Below are positions 42,868 to 53,810 of a stretch of DNA of 64,000 nt, piece after piece. The notes beneath the pieces are model-generated. The model saw only the letters and a list, made by a program, of their open reading frames with translations. It had not been told where the DNA came from and made no database searches. The translations under genes and the position numbers were made by a program. This DNA comes from Roridomyces roridus (lineage: Eukaryota; Basidiomycota; Agaricomycetes; Agaricales; Mycenaceae). The stretch spans positions 868,001 to 932,000 of the forward strand of contig JARKIF010000018.1 of NCBI GenBank assembly GCA_029378245.1, in the 5' to 3' direction. Within the stretch, counting starts at the first letter, position 1. Each line of letters starts with the position of its first letter.

Positions 42868-43018
42868 AGAGAGCTCGGTGATTCCTTTTGTACAATATTT
42901 CTCTCGTTTTGTGGACAGTCGGCCGGATTAGATACTTGGATTTGAATTTTGTGTGTGTACCCTTAGATGTAGAGCCGTGGAGCCTGCGCAATGAATCTCT
43001 CTTGCCTTCAAGCTTCCT

Positions 43019-43205
43019 TGGCCGAGTTGTAAAATGGAACCGCCCTCGACCGACCACCTCGATCATCTGATCACTGAGGGGTTCAATCCCTAAGGAGGAT
43101 CAAAGGTGTACTTATGGCGTCCAGGAGACGGTTGCAAGATTAGAACTTCCTCGGCAAGGAGGACCGCACCGTCACTGGATCCCGCCATTTTTGGAGAGTT
43201 TTATC
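43019..43205 (+). repeat. tRNA-derived SINE, copy B
   Basis: Box A-like ttggccgagttgtaaaa at 43019, box B-like ggggttcaatccct at about 43079, then ttagaacttcctcggcaagg and a T-rich end near 43190. Block order and spacing match copy A at 34.0 kb. It abuts the 3' end of the GDSL esterase gene. Confidence 0.65.
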
Positions 43206-43242
43206 TGACCCAGTACGCGTTTTTCCATTTCGAAGTATGTAC

Positions 43243-44589
43243 TCAATATTGAGATATTCCCTTCAACTTTCCCCACATCTCCCGTGCCAGATTCCGTCCC
43301 GTTTGTTCACTGCGGCTGAATTAGTCGTTGCGTTTTTGAATCAAGCAAACTCGCCTTGGATGCAACTCGTCCCACCTGTTCGAGTATCAGTGCTACCCAA
43401 GCCATGAAAGTTGTTACGCACCACATATACGAATCGCGTTCTGCCAGAGTACAATCACCACTAAATTCGCTTCAGCCTGCACCTCGACAATCTCAGGTAG
43501 AAACTCACATTCCGCACTGCGTATAGTCATCAGGGTCGGGACACTGATGACAATGACCCGTCACATTCGCAGGAATACTCCCATTGAACCAGTTCGCCGG
43601 GTGGTTGTACATGTCCTCAAAAAGCTGATACGTGTCGAACATCTCGACACTAGCCGCAGTCCCCTGCCATTCGTCGTTCAGTTCCCCGACGCCGGCGCGA
43701 ATCAGCGCGTTCAGGGTGTGTACGAAGTTGATTACGCGCTTGTTCCATGCTACGCCGTCGTGCGGGCTGGGGTAGTATATCGTCGGCGCCGAGGAGGTCG
43801 AGTAGAGTCGTGTCAGCTGGAGCGGGATGAGGGAGTTGACGATGAAACGGCGCGCGCCGAGTGTGTGGAGGTTGCGCAGAGCTTGGATTTGACAGTTTGC
43901 GAGGTCGGCGATGGAAACAGTTGCGTTTTGGCTGTCGGTGACGAAGGAGGAAGAGCCGACGTCGTTGGTCCCGATGAAGACGATTACGACGAATTCCGAG
44001 GGGTCCATGTCGAGTTTTTGGTTCTTGGTGCCGTTGTTAAGGACGTGGTCTTGGATGAACCAGGCTGCCTGCTCGCCGATGACATCCGGAACTGTAAACG
44101 ACGGTAATCTATGGGTTGGTCAACTTTTGAGCTGCATTAGTACAACAGCACGTACAAGTCGTTGGAGCAGACGGCGCCGCCCGTTGCGTAGTTCCAGATT
44201 GTATAATTTCCGTATATTCCGAGATACCTAAAGACACGCATGAAGTAGAGGAAATTCGGTCAAGCCGTGTACAGTACTTGCCATGGCCACTGGAACCCTC
44301 CGTCTGCAGCGACGTCTGTCGGAGGATATACCTCTTGATAATCCTTCCCCGGGTACGTCCCATTCGTGATACTGTGTTCGCGAGACTGATCTACCAGGAA
44401 GTCAATCGCAAGTCCAAGTGTAAGCACTAGGAAACCCACCAGTGTAAGAATCGCCCTGGAAGACATCTGAGACGTGTTTTCGTGGACTTCCAAGAATATA
44501 CTCACGAAAAGCACTACAGCCTTGGTCGTAGGACTTCCCCAGACGCGCGCTGTCAAGAGAACCAGGCAGCAAAGTGGGGAGAAGAACAT
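43243..44589 (-). CDS. Secreted GDSL/SGNH esterase
   Basis: Extracellular hydrolase acting on ester bonds (acetylated plant polysaccharide or lipid; substrate not determinable). Eight exons: 44589-44506, 44455-44440, 44315-44282, 44227-44156, 44108-43509, 43460-43422, 43375-43355, 43309-43243, giving 310 residues in frame. MFFSPLCCLVLLTARVWG is a signal peptide. The nucleophile motif GDSYTD spans a 16-nt exon and its junction. FIGTNDVG is block III (Gly and Asn), and DSYMWWDELHPSE carries the catalytic Asp and His. Several N-glycosylation sites (NGT, NGS, NVT). Two introns (44228-44281, donor GCAAGT; 43310-43354, donor GCGAGT) are GC-AG. All catalytic residues are present, so it is probably active. 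Confidence 0.88.
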
Positions 44590-44803
44590 GTTGCCGTTAG
44601 ACAAACCATATGCGCGACCTCTTATATTCTGGTTCACGTTGTCCCGAAGTTTTTCCAGCATCGCGGGCTTGTGACCTTTACGGTCCGTTCGATGATCCCA
44701 AGAACGCGTCGGGCTGGGCCACCTGATTCGCGAAACGCCGGCTTGATTTAAGAAGAATAGTCCAGGTTTTTGCATTGTTTATACCGCTACAATTCAGAAT
44801 TAT

Positions 44804-46334
44804 TTAAACTTTAAAGTCGGCGGGAACTGCAGTGTCTTGTTTCGGTCCTGCAGATCTCTGCGTTCATTGAGTAAAAACGAATGGTTCTCTGTAGTGGACG
44901 TACCCCCATGTTCCCCATTTCTAGTACCACCGACGACTCTCTTTGCACATTCGGTGCAGATGTTTGAATATCTGAAAGAAATACGTCATGATCAGTGCAC
45001 CTGTTAGTGAAGGCAACTTACTCAGTCCGTCGATGACAACACTGGCGTAATTCCTATTACTTCTACTCCTACTCGACGACCACTGCCTGCTTCCAGATTT
45101 TTCAGGTTGCCGAAGTCGTAGATTGGACAGCAGTGTGAGGACGTATAGGGGGCCGAGCTGGAATAGGAAGCAAGTTGGAACTAGAAGACGATGAGATCGT
45201 TGACGACGCGTCAAAAGAGCCTTACTATTACTGTCGATCTTGAATACGATGGCAATTGTTGCAGCGACTGAAATCAGGCTGGTCATACAGCCGTTTTGGA
45301 CGGATAGCACCATAATACGGCGGATCGTTCTGACAATAAGTATCAAAATCTCAATTCCACGAGCGCCCGCAGAGAATTACTCACCGATTAATGGTGCCTT
45401 CGATTGTAGTCCTCGTACCGAATCTCCGAAGAATCCAGACAAGAGATAAAGTTATCGAAACATCTATTCCCCGTTCTTTAGCTTTATAAAAGATACAACA
45501 AAAATACACAGCGCATCCGGCGGAAGAAGTGACCCAGATGAGTCCCAAAGTCTGCCCTTTGCTGAACTGGTGTGGGTTTTAGAAGAGTTGAACGAAAAGG
45601 AGCGGTTACCTACATTTTCAACGCCCGGATACAGCAGGCTCGAAACGAAGGCCATGATGAACTGAGTCATAGTCAGTGTAAAAGTCGTATGGCGTGAAAG
45701 AATGACTTACTGTGAAGAGGGTCATGCAGATTAAAATCCCGGTGAATAAAATACTCTTGGATCTTTCACATCCCAGTGAGCACCGTACAGAAAACGATTC
45801 GTTCAACTCACAAGAAATAGAACCGGGATATAAGGTAAGAGTTGACGGTGGTGCCGGTCAAGGTGATGAAGATTTCGTAGATAGGAACGCTCCACGTCTG
45901 AAAAATGACATTATCTCTTTCGATGAAGCTGAGAAAGCGTACCTCTTTGGACAGAGCTGCCAGATCGCCTGAAATTCGACCATATCAGAAATCTGTTTTC
46001 GGGCGAAGCGAGCGACCTACCCCAAAAAGTCACAGTTGGCTATCCAAGTCATCATCCACGGTCCATTCAGGCATGAGAAAGACGCACCACATATACGTCG
46101 ACATAAGCACCCAGCAGCCCGACACAGCAAAACAATAAGCTGAAACCCACGAGAGCCTTCCTTTCCAGGCCATCGTTAGGGTACATGCTGAAATATTGGA
46201 CAGCCTGCGCAAAAGCCAGTCCAGTGAGAAGGGAAGCTGCCCAGGTCCCGATAAGGCTTGTCCTGTTCAACAGTAAGTATGGAATCGATCGCCGTGTTCT
46301 TTACGTACCCAAAAGCTGCGTCGAATATGCCCAT
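44804..46334 (-). CDS. DUF6534-type seven-helix membrane protein
   Basis: Plasma-membrane-type protein family abundant in mushrooms, function unknown. Twelve exons close to 330 residues: 46334-46309, 46262-46088, 46039-46021 (19 nt), 45968-45943 (26 nt), 45897-45812, 45762-45711, 45661-45614, 45566-45385, 45329-45232, 45180-45022, 44971-44904, 44857-44804. Introns are 45-55 nt, all GT-AG. Family landmarks: GTWAASLLTGLAFAQAVQYF, YPNDGLERKALVGFSLLFC, PTVTFWGDLAALSKE, and near the C-terminal side SVQNGCMTSLISVAATIAIV with a following Asn/Ser-rich cytosolic tail. About seven hydrophobic helices. If the last intron is retained, only the final residues differ. Confidence 0.8.
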
Positions 46335-48766
46335 GTTTCGGGCAGGTTGACGGGCTTCTGCTTTAGATTTCGGAATGCAAGAAATACTTATAGTGTTACA
46401 AACCCGAGCTCTGAGGGTTTCGCCCGAGCTTGCAATATAAAAGTTAAAACGCGGAGTATGCCGCCATCGTCAAGCTGGGGGAGATTAAATTCAAGCAGTC
46501 ATTCCAAGGCACGATTGAGCATGCGAGGAGCTTGCGAGTTGCAGAGGTGGGGAACCCAGATTCCAGAAACAAGTTCGACCCCGCGAGTGATTCTCAAGTG
46601 TGGTATGCAGTTGGGCGATGCAAGAGTCCAGCTTGAGACTTGCTCGAAATCCGCAGGAATAAAGATGATTCAAGAGGGGAGTGCGCCGCCCCCTGACGCC
46701 GCAGGGGGGATCTAAAGATGGTGGAATTCAGAGAAGAATGGATGTTGCCGTGATGGTTGTCCATGTCAAGATCTGAGTCACGGCTCGGCTAATCTTGCCG
46801 TCACCGTGTTGCTCTCCGCTTTCATCTCCAATTTTGCTCCACTTGGTCTCCACTCACTCATCTCTGCTGGTCAATGAATTTCAAGATGAATGCTCTGTAC
46901 AACTTCGACTCCGGGGTCCTCCGAGTCCAGCACAACGAATTAGGACGGATTGCACGTTCTCCGTCAGGACCGTCACTGAAAAAGAGGCACCGTCCCTGAA
47001 CGCCGTCTGGCATCTCTGTGGGTTGTTACCCCCTGGGCAGTCCCTCACCTTGCCATATGATTTTGAGGGGCAGGAAATACTTGTGGAGCGAGCTCGAACA
47101 CAACTTCCACCCTCTGGAATGGGGCTGTGCGATGGAAATCGGACTCACTGGATTGCGTTTTGTCCTGGAAACTGGATAGGTGGCGCCACCTCCACCGTAA
47201 GTGCCTTGCTGTTGTGCTCTGCAGGAATTCACGGAGACCAGAGTCCAGAAACGTACGCTATTCTCGTGGGTTTCAACAATAAAATTACGAAAACACATAA
47301 TATAGTACGGCGATCCGAGTGGAGCACGGACCGTTTACCCACAGCTCCACGTCCATTCTCCCTGCCGTGCTCTTGGCCGTCATATCCTCCGTCGTGGTCA
47401 TGTCCATGTCTGCCACCCTCCTTGCCCACGATGCACCCCATGGTCCCCGTGACCACTCATCTTCGCCACGGATGCTCAGTTCCTCGATGAGGCAGCAGAG
47501 CTCACCGATCAGCGTGTGTTGGGTCGGACAGCACAGTACCCGGAGGGTTTTGCCGCGGATGAGCGAGTTTCTGAACTCACAGGGCCTGCAGTTCTGACCA
47601 GGGTCCGAAGTCCACACGTACTCTGCCTCGGGTGCCGCCACGAACACCGCGTCTGAGCTCAGCCTCATCGCCCCCCTTTTCATGCCTCCTATCGTGCTGT
47701 TGTCCGTGCCCGTTCCGTTCATGCCCATGCTCTTCGCCGCGGTCATTTCCATGCCCAAAGCCGTCCTCGCCGCGAATTGCGATACCGAAGCCGCGGCCGC
47801 CTTCCTCGATGAGGCAGCAGAGCTAACCGACGCGCTTGCGCTCGTTGGGAGCATTCAAGGAACGGGCATCAGTGACAGCCATCCCCTTAAATCACAAATC
47901 GCAAGCAAAAATGGGGTCGAGTGGGCCATGAAAAGTATGTGTTGGCTTCGACGCGCTGGCACCTTTACTGACTCGTTGATTTTTCAAGTCAATTCGACTC
48001 TGGTGCCTCCCGGTAATAGCTACAAGCTTAGACCGCCATGTTTGTCGGCCTTTTCCCCGGCAACCCGAAGGTTACCCGAAGGCCCAGATCATCGTTCTCC
48101 AAGGCGTTTTCAGAGTGGAGGATATGTTGTCCCGCCCCCGGAAATCACTTTGTGCGACTCTATCAAGATCATCAGATGGCCAGTTTCGCTCCCGCTCTGC
48201 TTTCACCCCCACTGTGCCCATGCCCACCCATGGCATCTTCGCTCTTTTGACCTTATCGGCGTTCGCATCTTATGCTCACGCCCTCGCGGTGCGTTCTTCT
48301 CCTGGATTTGCCACCATTGGAGACTCATGGTCTTGCTCCAGGTTGTGCTGCCGCTCTGTCTAGTGGCCGGGGCCGGAGGGTAGACGCTGGGGGGTCGAAG
48401 AGCAGCGATTGTGAGCTGTGGCAGGCGGGTCCTGCTACTCTGCAGTTCTGTCTGTGCAGTGGGCACGCCGAAGACACGCGTCCACGAGCAGAGCGCCTCA
48501 CGATCCATGGTTAGAGCAAAGTCAAAGCAGCATTCTTGCGACGATCGGTTGCTGATAACCACCAACTCAGTGCCGTACGGGGAGGGAGTCGAATTTAGGC
48601 AGACTATAGGGACTCGGGACCACCGCCTTCATATATTCTCAGAATTAAATAAATGTCCAATTTGAACGAGTGGAAGGGTCGTTTGGCGGCTTGGTGATGA
48701 CGTCGCGCGTCAAACACGCGACTTGCTCTCTTCCTTCATTCGCCGAAATCGAGCTCTCTTCACAAA
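46335..48766. other. Gene-poor stretch with duplicated fragments
   Basis: Open frames here are GC-rich and overlap on both strands without domain matches. A short direct duplication, ttcctcgatgaggcagcaga, occurs near 47481 and 47801 within two signal-peptide-like contexts (hydrophobic segment then Asp/Glu-rich sequence). This suggests a tandemly duplicated, now degraded, secreted-protein gene. I cannot give a model. Confidence 0.3.
48220..48363 (+). CDS. Possible small secreted peptide (47 aa)
   Basis: MPTHGIFALLTLSAFASYAH is a good signal peptide with a cleavage site near Ala-Leu-Ala. It is followed by only about 22 residues with three Cys and a stop at 48361-48363. Either a small secreted peptide or the first exon of a longer gene whose remainder I cannot find. 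Low support. Confidence 0.25.
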   Translation: MPTHGIFALLTLSAFASYAHALAVRSSPGFATIGDSWSCSRLCCRSV

Positions 48767-49180
48767 ATGAGCGCTGCGGGAACGACTCGACACAATGACT
48801 ACGAGCGTGCCATCGGAGGCGTTGTGGGCCTCTTGAACGACACCACCATTGGCCTCGCCAACTTCCCTACAGACCCGACGGTCTTGCCGCTGCACTACCA
48901 CGGATACGAATCGGAAGATGCTCTCTTTCTAGGGCCTCTGGATTTGAAGTCTATCCTAGCATCCCAGCTTCGCAAGTATTTCACTGGCCAAAGTCCGACG
49001 CGTGCAGAGGTCAAGGTATGCCGCTTAACCCAGGTTGCCTCCACATTCCAAGTAATTTTTCGTGTGGGGACTTACCGAGGTGTTCATGCCCAGTGAAAAG
49101 TCCATGTGATCGCTAGGGTTAGAATGGGATGAAATGCGGTCGGTGACAGTAGGTGACAGCTAACGGCGTTTCATCGCGAA

Positions 49181-49206
49181 GGATAGGATAGGATAGGATA
49201 GGATAG
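49181..49206. repeat. (GGATA)n microsatellite
   Basis: Five tandem copies of ggata, just inside the left inverted repeat of the 4.5-kb element. Confidence 0.9.
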
Positions 49207-49303
49207 ACTACACGGCACGGTCCGAATAACGAACGCCGGTTCCAGGACTTCACCCGGTGTACAAGCAAGCGTAATTACACCATCGTTCCTGGACTTCATT
49301 CAA

Positions 49304-49700
49304 CAAGGGGGCATCGGGATCGGAATTTCGGATATAGGGTCGAAAAGTTTTTTTCGACCCTGGCTGGAACCCCCCCCCCCCCCTCCCCTCCTATATAAGG
49401 CAGATCATTCCCACGGTCATGTGATTTACCGGCGGTCCAAGCCATCCACGGCTCCCAACCATACAAAAAATATTGATTACAAGCTTGTTGAAGGGCCCCA
49501 GTGTCAATCAGACCCATCCATGTCTGCCTGAGCAATGATCCACTTGTTTTCTGTGGGAATGTCTTGTCAGGACAGGCTGTATTATGTAATATATCAGTCC
49601 CAATTTGGAAATTTCGATCAATTCAAAGTTCTGGTGTTTACATGCTCCAAAACACCTTTACTAATATACAGGTAGAAGTTTTTTTCGAGCCCGCCCGGGA

Positions 49701-49732
<32 letters not shown>

Positions 49733-49766
49733 CCCGGTACGAAATTTCGATCCCGGTGCCCCCTTG
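49304..49766. mobile_element. hAT-type MITE, TSD tcattcaa
   Basis: Ends caagggggcatcgggatcgg and, inverted, caagggggcaccgggatcga. The exact 8-bp duplication tcattcaa lies at 49296-49303 and 49767-49774. 463 bp, no coding capacity. Long poly-C tracts (about 49372-49384 and 49703-49730) follow TTTTTTCGA words at both subterminal positions. It is nested within the 4.5-kb element, at the 3' side of the reverse transcriptase gene. Confidence 0.85.
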
Positions 49767-49863
49767 TCATTCAACCACCCAGGCTTAGCTCGCAGATCCC
49801 ACAGGAAAACCCATGCCCCACGGTAGAACCTAGATATTTGAGAGAAGCATATCTGATGCAGAA

Positions 49864-52725
49864 TCAGCCTTGGTCAGTAACTCTTCCACTTGGTCTCAGC
49901 ATCGGGTGAGCATAGAATACCTCTAAAACATCATGCACATATTTTGCAACCAAAATGATGGTTGCACGCTCATATACGACAGCCTTCAGAAAGTCTTCAG
50001 ATGACAATGTCATCTTTTTGACCTCTAGTTCCAGTCGCGTGTGGAATAGCTTGTCCATGAAGTTTGCTCGCAATATGAGAATTTCCGGCTTGGCCGTGCA
50101 TTCAGATAGAGCATGCTCTGGACTTTCAACACTCGATTTACAGAACCGACAGAGTCGCATATGGCGAGGTAGACGCGGGTGTGCATGATCTGCATAACGC
50201 CCGGCTTCTAAGGCTAGTCGATGGGTGGAAAGTAGAACAGAGGTGAGTGCCTCTCGGTGTTCTTGATTCCTAACCATGAATAAATAATGCCTTAGATAGA
50301 GCGTTATTTGAGCAGGAGGTTTCTCTTTTTGAGGCTCACGTCGGCCGTGGAGCAAGTAAAGCTTCACTGAGGAGTCAACTTCATTTTGCAACCATAGTAG
50401 TGCATTCTTCTCAACAATCTTGCGGTAGTCTTTGACGGATTGTTCCGAGAGACCATTGAAGTGAAGAGGCGGGCAGGGATATGGCAACTTGGATGCCGCA
50501 ATCAATACATCACCAACCCAAGATTTCTGGCCTTTGCGCGAGAGCTCTATAGAGCTCTCCAACGCAAGTTGAGCAAGACGGGGAGCTTGTGGTGAAAGTA
50601 GGTATTGCAGATAACCCAGTAAAATAATGAAGCGACGGACTCGAATCGGCATAATTCCTGTTTCGGTGAAGAGCGGTGCGAGCGAGGATCGTGAGTGGAC
50701 ATTCAGCATTTGCCGGAGGAAGTCGACTTGTAAATCACTGAGGTCCTTGACATGTTTATCGACACAGTCGGGTGAGACCTCACAGCCGTGGATTAGATGA
50801 CAATCCACGCGTGCCATGTAGAGTGATTTGAGCTCTTTGGGGGTGAGTCGACCTGTGGAATCCTCAAGTCCCATGATCCTGTGTGCACAATACCGCGCTG
50901 TGCTTGCCTTGACATGATAGTGCGGTTCAAACATATTTGGTGTGACGGTGCTCATTGTGATACCCACATATTTTTCCTCGGTAGAGATGTTCAAAATAGC
51001 AACTCCCAGTTTGAATTCAGGAGGGATGGCGGGTGCGCGTCCATAGATCATGACAACTGTTTTTATCATGTTGATAACTATGAAGTTGCGCGCACACCAC
51101 TCTTCGAGGGCGTTTAACCTGCGCTGCAGTCCCTTTGCCGATAATGACATTAGTAGAATGTCATCGGCTTGGGCAAGAATTGCCAATCTGATACCAGAGA
51201 GCTTAGGATCATCTATATCGTCCCGCAGAAGTAAATCAGCCATGAAGAGATTCCAGAGGACTGGAGACGCAGGGTCGCCTGTAAGCAGTCCAATGAAGGC
51301 TTTGAACTTCTCAGAGGTTTGATCGCCATGACGGACATAGTATTCCATTTTCTGGTATAGCATGCGCAGCCAGTCAAAGATAGCTCCTCCCATCCCCATT
51401 CTCAGGAGTTTCAACCACAGCGTGGGATGATCAGTCGAGGGGAAAGCATTCGTTGCATCCACAGCAGCAACATAGAGTGTCAGTTTGTTCGCACAGGCCC
51501 ATTCCTTAATGCAGCGCAGAATGAAGGGATTATTGTTCGTTCGGTAACCTTCTCTGAACCCATTTTGATAATCAGGTATAAGGCCACGGGCGTTTGCCCA
51601 GTCTGTAATGCGCTTGTGGATTAGCAATGTCAGGGCTTTGAGAACACAGCTCTCCAGCGCTATCAGTCTGTAGCTATCTGGATTTGTGCTGATTTTCCCC
51701 CGTTTCAGTAGACCGATCACTGCTGATACGAACCATACCGAAGGGCCGTCTTTTTGACGAATGCATTCATTGCATAAGATCCTCAGGTCCTCGTTGGGGA
51801 TGCGTAGGATCTCGCTGTAGATCACCTTATCCTCGCCAGAGGCCGTGCTCTGTGCGAGACGAAGATGATTTTTGAGCCATTCAATATCCTGCGAAGACCA
51901 TTCCCTTGTAAAGAATTGTTCAGGCGAATCATCATGGGTGGACTCGGGAATTGAATTTGCAAGGATTCGATTCATTCGATGTTGAGCATTATCAAATGAG
52001 ACAGGGAGCACAGGGGGTGGGTTCAAGCGCTTCTCAAATACGACTTTGAGAGCCTCCGCCGTCACTGCGATTGGTGCGGGAGCTGGGTCAATCAATCGAC
52101 GAACTTCTTGCCAGAATGCGCCGGAGGACGGAGAATCCATAATCTTCCTGCGGTTTTGGTCTTTTATTTCCAATAATCGCTTTCGCCCTCTGTGAGGTGC
52201 TGGGAAGGCCGGACGTTTGGAGGGGCATGCATTTTGGTGCGAGGTGATTTTGCCAGGAGTGGTATCATCTGTAAGATCGGTGGTGACCTTCTCTACCGTT
52301 ATCGGAGCATTACCATTTGAATTTTCCATGAAAACCGGTAGCATCGGCGGCTGATTTGATCGTGGTAGCGCCTGAGCAGATATGGCCATCATTTTGGCTG
52401 CGGCAAAATAGGGGTGCACGATATCTTTAGGGATGTGGATAAAATGTAACGGCGCCGCCCGAGCTCGGATAGCCTGGATGATTAGTTTCAGAACATCACC
52501 ATTGGTGCAGGTCCATCCACTTGCGTCATTGTTGAACGCGTAGAATCTTATAGAGCGGATGGCATATTCAGAACACGTAGATAACTGGAGAGACTTTGTT
52601 TTGGGTGCTGTTTGCACTGCAAGTAGAAGTGCGACAAGATCAGCTCTCGCGTTATTTGAATCACCCCAGACTCTGAGACTTTTGTTGAGGTTGGAGTTTG
52701 CACCAAAATAAGGAAAGCGATCCAT
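49864..52725 (-). CDS. Non-LTR retrotransposon RNase H-like/reverse transcriptase protein
   Basis: 953 residues in one open frame, ATG 52725. The N-terminal ~100 residues look like the second half of an RNase H domain (NNARADLVALLLAVQTA ... ANGDV-like CTNGDVLKLIIQAIRARAAP), but usual acidic residues are missing (the DS block reads STCSEYAI). The reverse transcriptase domain follows: SYRLIALESCVLKALTLLIH, DYQNGFREGYRTNNNPFILR, VDATNAFPSTDHPTLWLKL, TGDPASPVLWNLFMADLLL and the catalytic QADDILL. A C-terminal zinc-binding-like CRFCKSSVESPEHALSEC ends the thumb region. This order matches a common Agaricomycete element. The 5' part is probably truncated; an acceptor-like ttctcag precedes the ATG. 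Confidence 0.85.
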   Translation of the reverse strand: MDRFPYFGANSNLNKSLRVWGDSNNARADLVALLLAVQTAPKTKSLQLSTCSEYAIRSIRFYAFNNDASGWTCTNGDVLKLIIQAIRARAAPLHFIHIPKDIVHPYFAAAKMMAISAQALPRSNQPPMLPVFMENSNGNAPITVEKVTTDLTDDTTPGKITSHQNACPSKRPAFPAPHRGRKRLLEIKDQNRRKIMDSPSSGAFWQEVRRLIDPAPAPIAVTAEALKVVFEKRLNPPPVLPVSFDNAQHRMNRILANSIPESTHDDSPEQFFTREWSSQDIEWLKNHLRLAQSTASGEDKVIYSEILRIPNEDLRILCNECIRQKDGPSVWFVSAVIGLLKRGKISTNPDSYRLIALESCVLKALTLLIHKRITDWANARGLIPDYQNGFREGYRTNNNPFILRCIKEWACANKLTLYVAAVDATNAFPSTDHPTLWLKLLRMGMGGAIFDWLRMLYQKMEYYVRHGDQTSEKFKAFIGLLTGDPASPVLWNLFMADLLLRDDIDDPKLSGIRLAILAQADDILLMSLSAKGLQRRLNALEEWCARNFIVINMIKTVVMIYGRAPAIPPEFKLGVAILNISTEEKYVGITMSTVTPNMFEPHYHVKASTARYCAHRIMGLEDSTGRLTPKELKSLYMARVDCHLIHGCEVSPDCVDKHVKDLSDLQVDFLRQMLNVHSRSSLAPLFTETGIMPIRVRRFIILLGYLQYLLSPQAPRLAQLALESSIELSRKGQKSWVGDVLIAASKLPYPCPPLHFNGLSEQSVKDYRKIVEKNALLWLQNEVDSSVKLYLLHGRREPQKEKPPAQITLYLRHYLFMVRNQEHREALTSVLLSTHRLALEAGRYADHAHPRLPRHMRLCRFCKSSVESPEHALSECTAKPEILILRANFMDKLFHTRLELEVKKMTLSSEDFLKAVVYERATIILVAKYVHDVLEVFYAHPMLRPSGRVTDQG

Positions 52726-53810
52726 CTGAGAATCGTACCAGATTCCGCTACTAACGGGCTTCGAAAGGGATGGAATGTGAAGCGTCGCTTACAACGCGCT
52801 AAGCGCTGCCAAACTGGTGTTCAAAAGATTTCGTTGGGGTTCGTTGGGGTTCTCTCCCCAGTCAATAAAATGGGTCAGAAGTAGTCGAAAAAGCTTGCCA
52901 CAGCTCCCCGCTCCGTTTTTCTTGCTAGCTCTGTTTGTTTACTTACTGGTGTCTATTCTTAACTACATTTTACTGACTGCTTGTGAACGACTTGAAGATG
53001 ATTTGACTTAAATCAGGTGGGCTTAATAATAATATTGGGCGCTGGAGGACTCGAACGGGCAACCTACGCGCAGGAGAAAACTTATAATCCGACGAGACTT
53101 ACCTCTGAACAAACTGGACAATTCTTGCTTTCCAAACTTTTAATTCTAGAGGTGGTATCCCGTGTGCAATTGACCATCTGAAATTCTGCAAGGCAGCCCT
53201 CAGCACCTCTCATACATGCCTTTCGGTGGTATTTCCAGGCAAAAAACAACAGTATTCAGCAACATGCATCGTGAATGAGTGAGGCTTGCCTGCACATGGT
53301 TCCGTTGCTTGTCCACTGCAGTCAGATGGGCACAATCCGTCTTTTGAAGAATTTGAAGGGTAGAGGACGAATGGCATCTTGCCATTTGCGCGTTGCGATC
53401 GTTGCGACACGGGTGGCACGAAGAGTGGATGTAAAGGGATCGTTTGGGATTGTTCACACACCTGCTGATGGGTACCCACATTTCATCTCAAACGATCCCC
53501 AATCATGGACTCTCGGCTATCCGACCGCATTTCATCCCATTCTAACCCTAGCGATCACATGGACTTTTCACTGGGGTTCATGTCTCGCCCCGTCTGTACC
53601 ACTATCCTTCGTCGCTTTGGCTGGCAAACCCCGACGGGCCTCGATGAAGCAAAGTTTTTTGTGCTCACTGCGAAAGCTCCGAGGATCCAAAGTTTGGAAG
53701 CGAGGCTCTCGACAGCTGGGCTGAGGAGTTTTATCGTCCTCTATTTGAGATTGCACGCGACATTATGTATCCAAAGTGCGTTTCTCTAAACTCATTCTGC
53801 CGGCTACTAA

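Larger units (their letters stand above)
49089..53575. mobile_element. 4.5-kb element, perfect 55-bp inverted repeats, 7-bp TSD
   Basis: 49089-49143 and 53521-53575 are perfect inverted copies (outer end cccagtgaaaagtccatgtg). Immediately outside, gttcatg is directly repeated (49082-49088 and 53576-53582). Excising the element and one copy restores exon 2 of the host gene. The interior holds a nested hAT-type MITE and a LINE-like reverse transcriptase gene; without these the element would be roughly 0.7-1 kb. No transposase is visible and I cannot assign a superfamily. Confidence 0.8.

Noticed and set aside
47285..47854. 189-codon minus-strand open frame rich in Met/His/Asp/Gly
   Set aside because: Compositional artefact in a GC-rich stretch; no domain and no splice support.
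53030..53115. tRNA-like sequence on the minus strand (cgttcgagtcc, ending gcgccca)
   Set aside because: The 5' acceptor half pairing with the 3' end is absent and the T-stem does not pair; at best a decayed tRNA-derived repeat.
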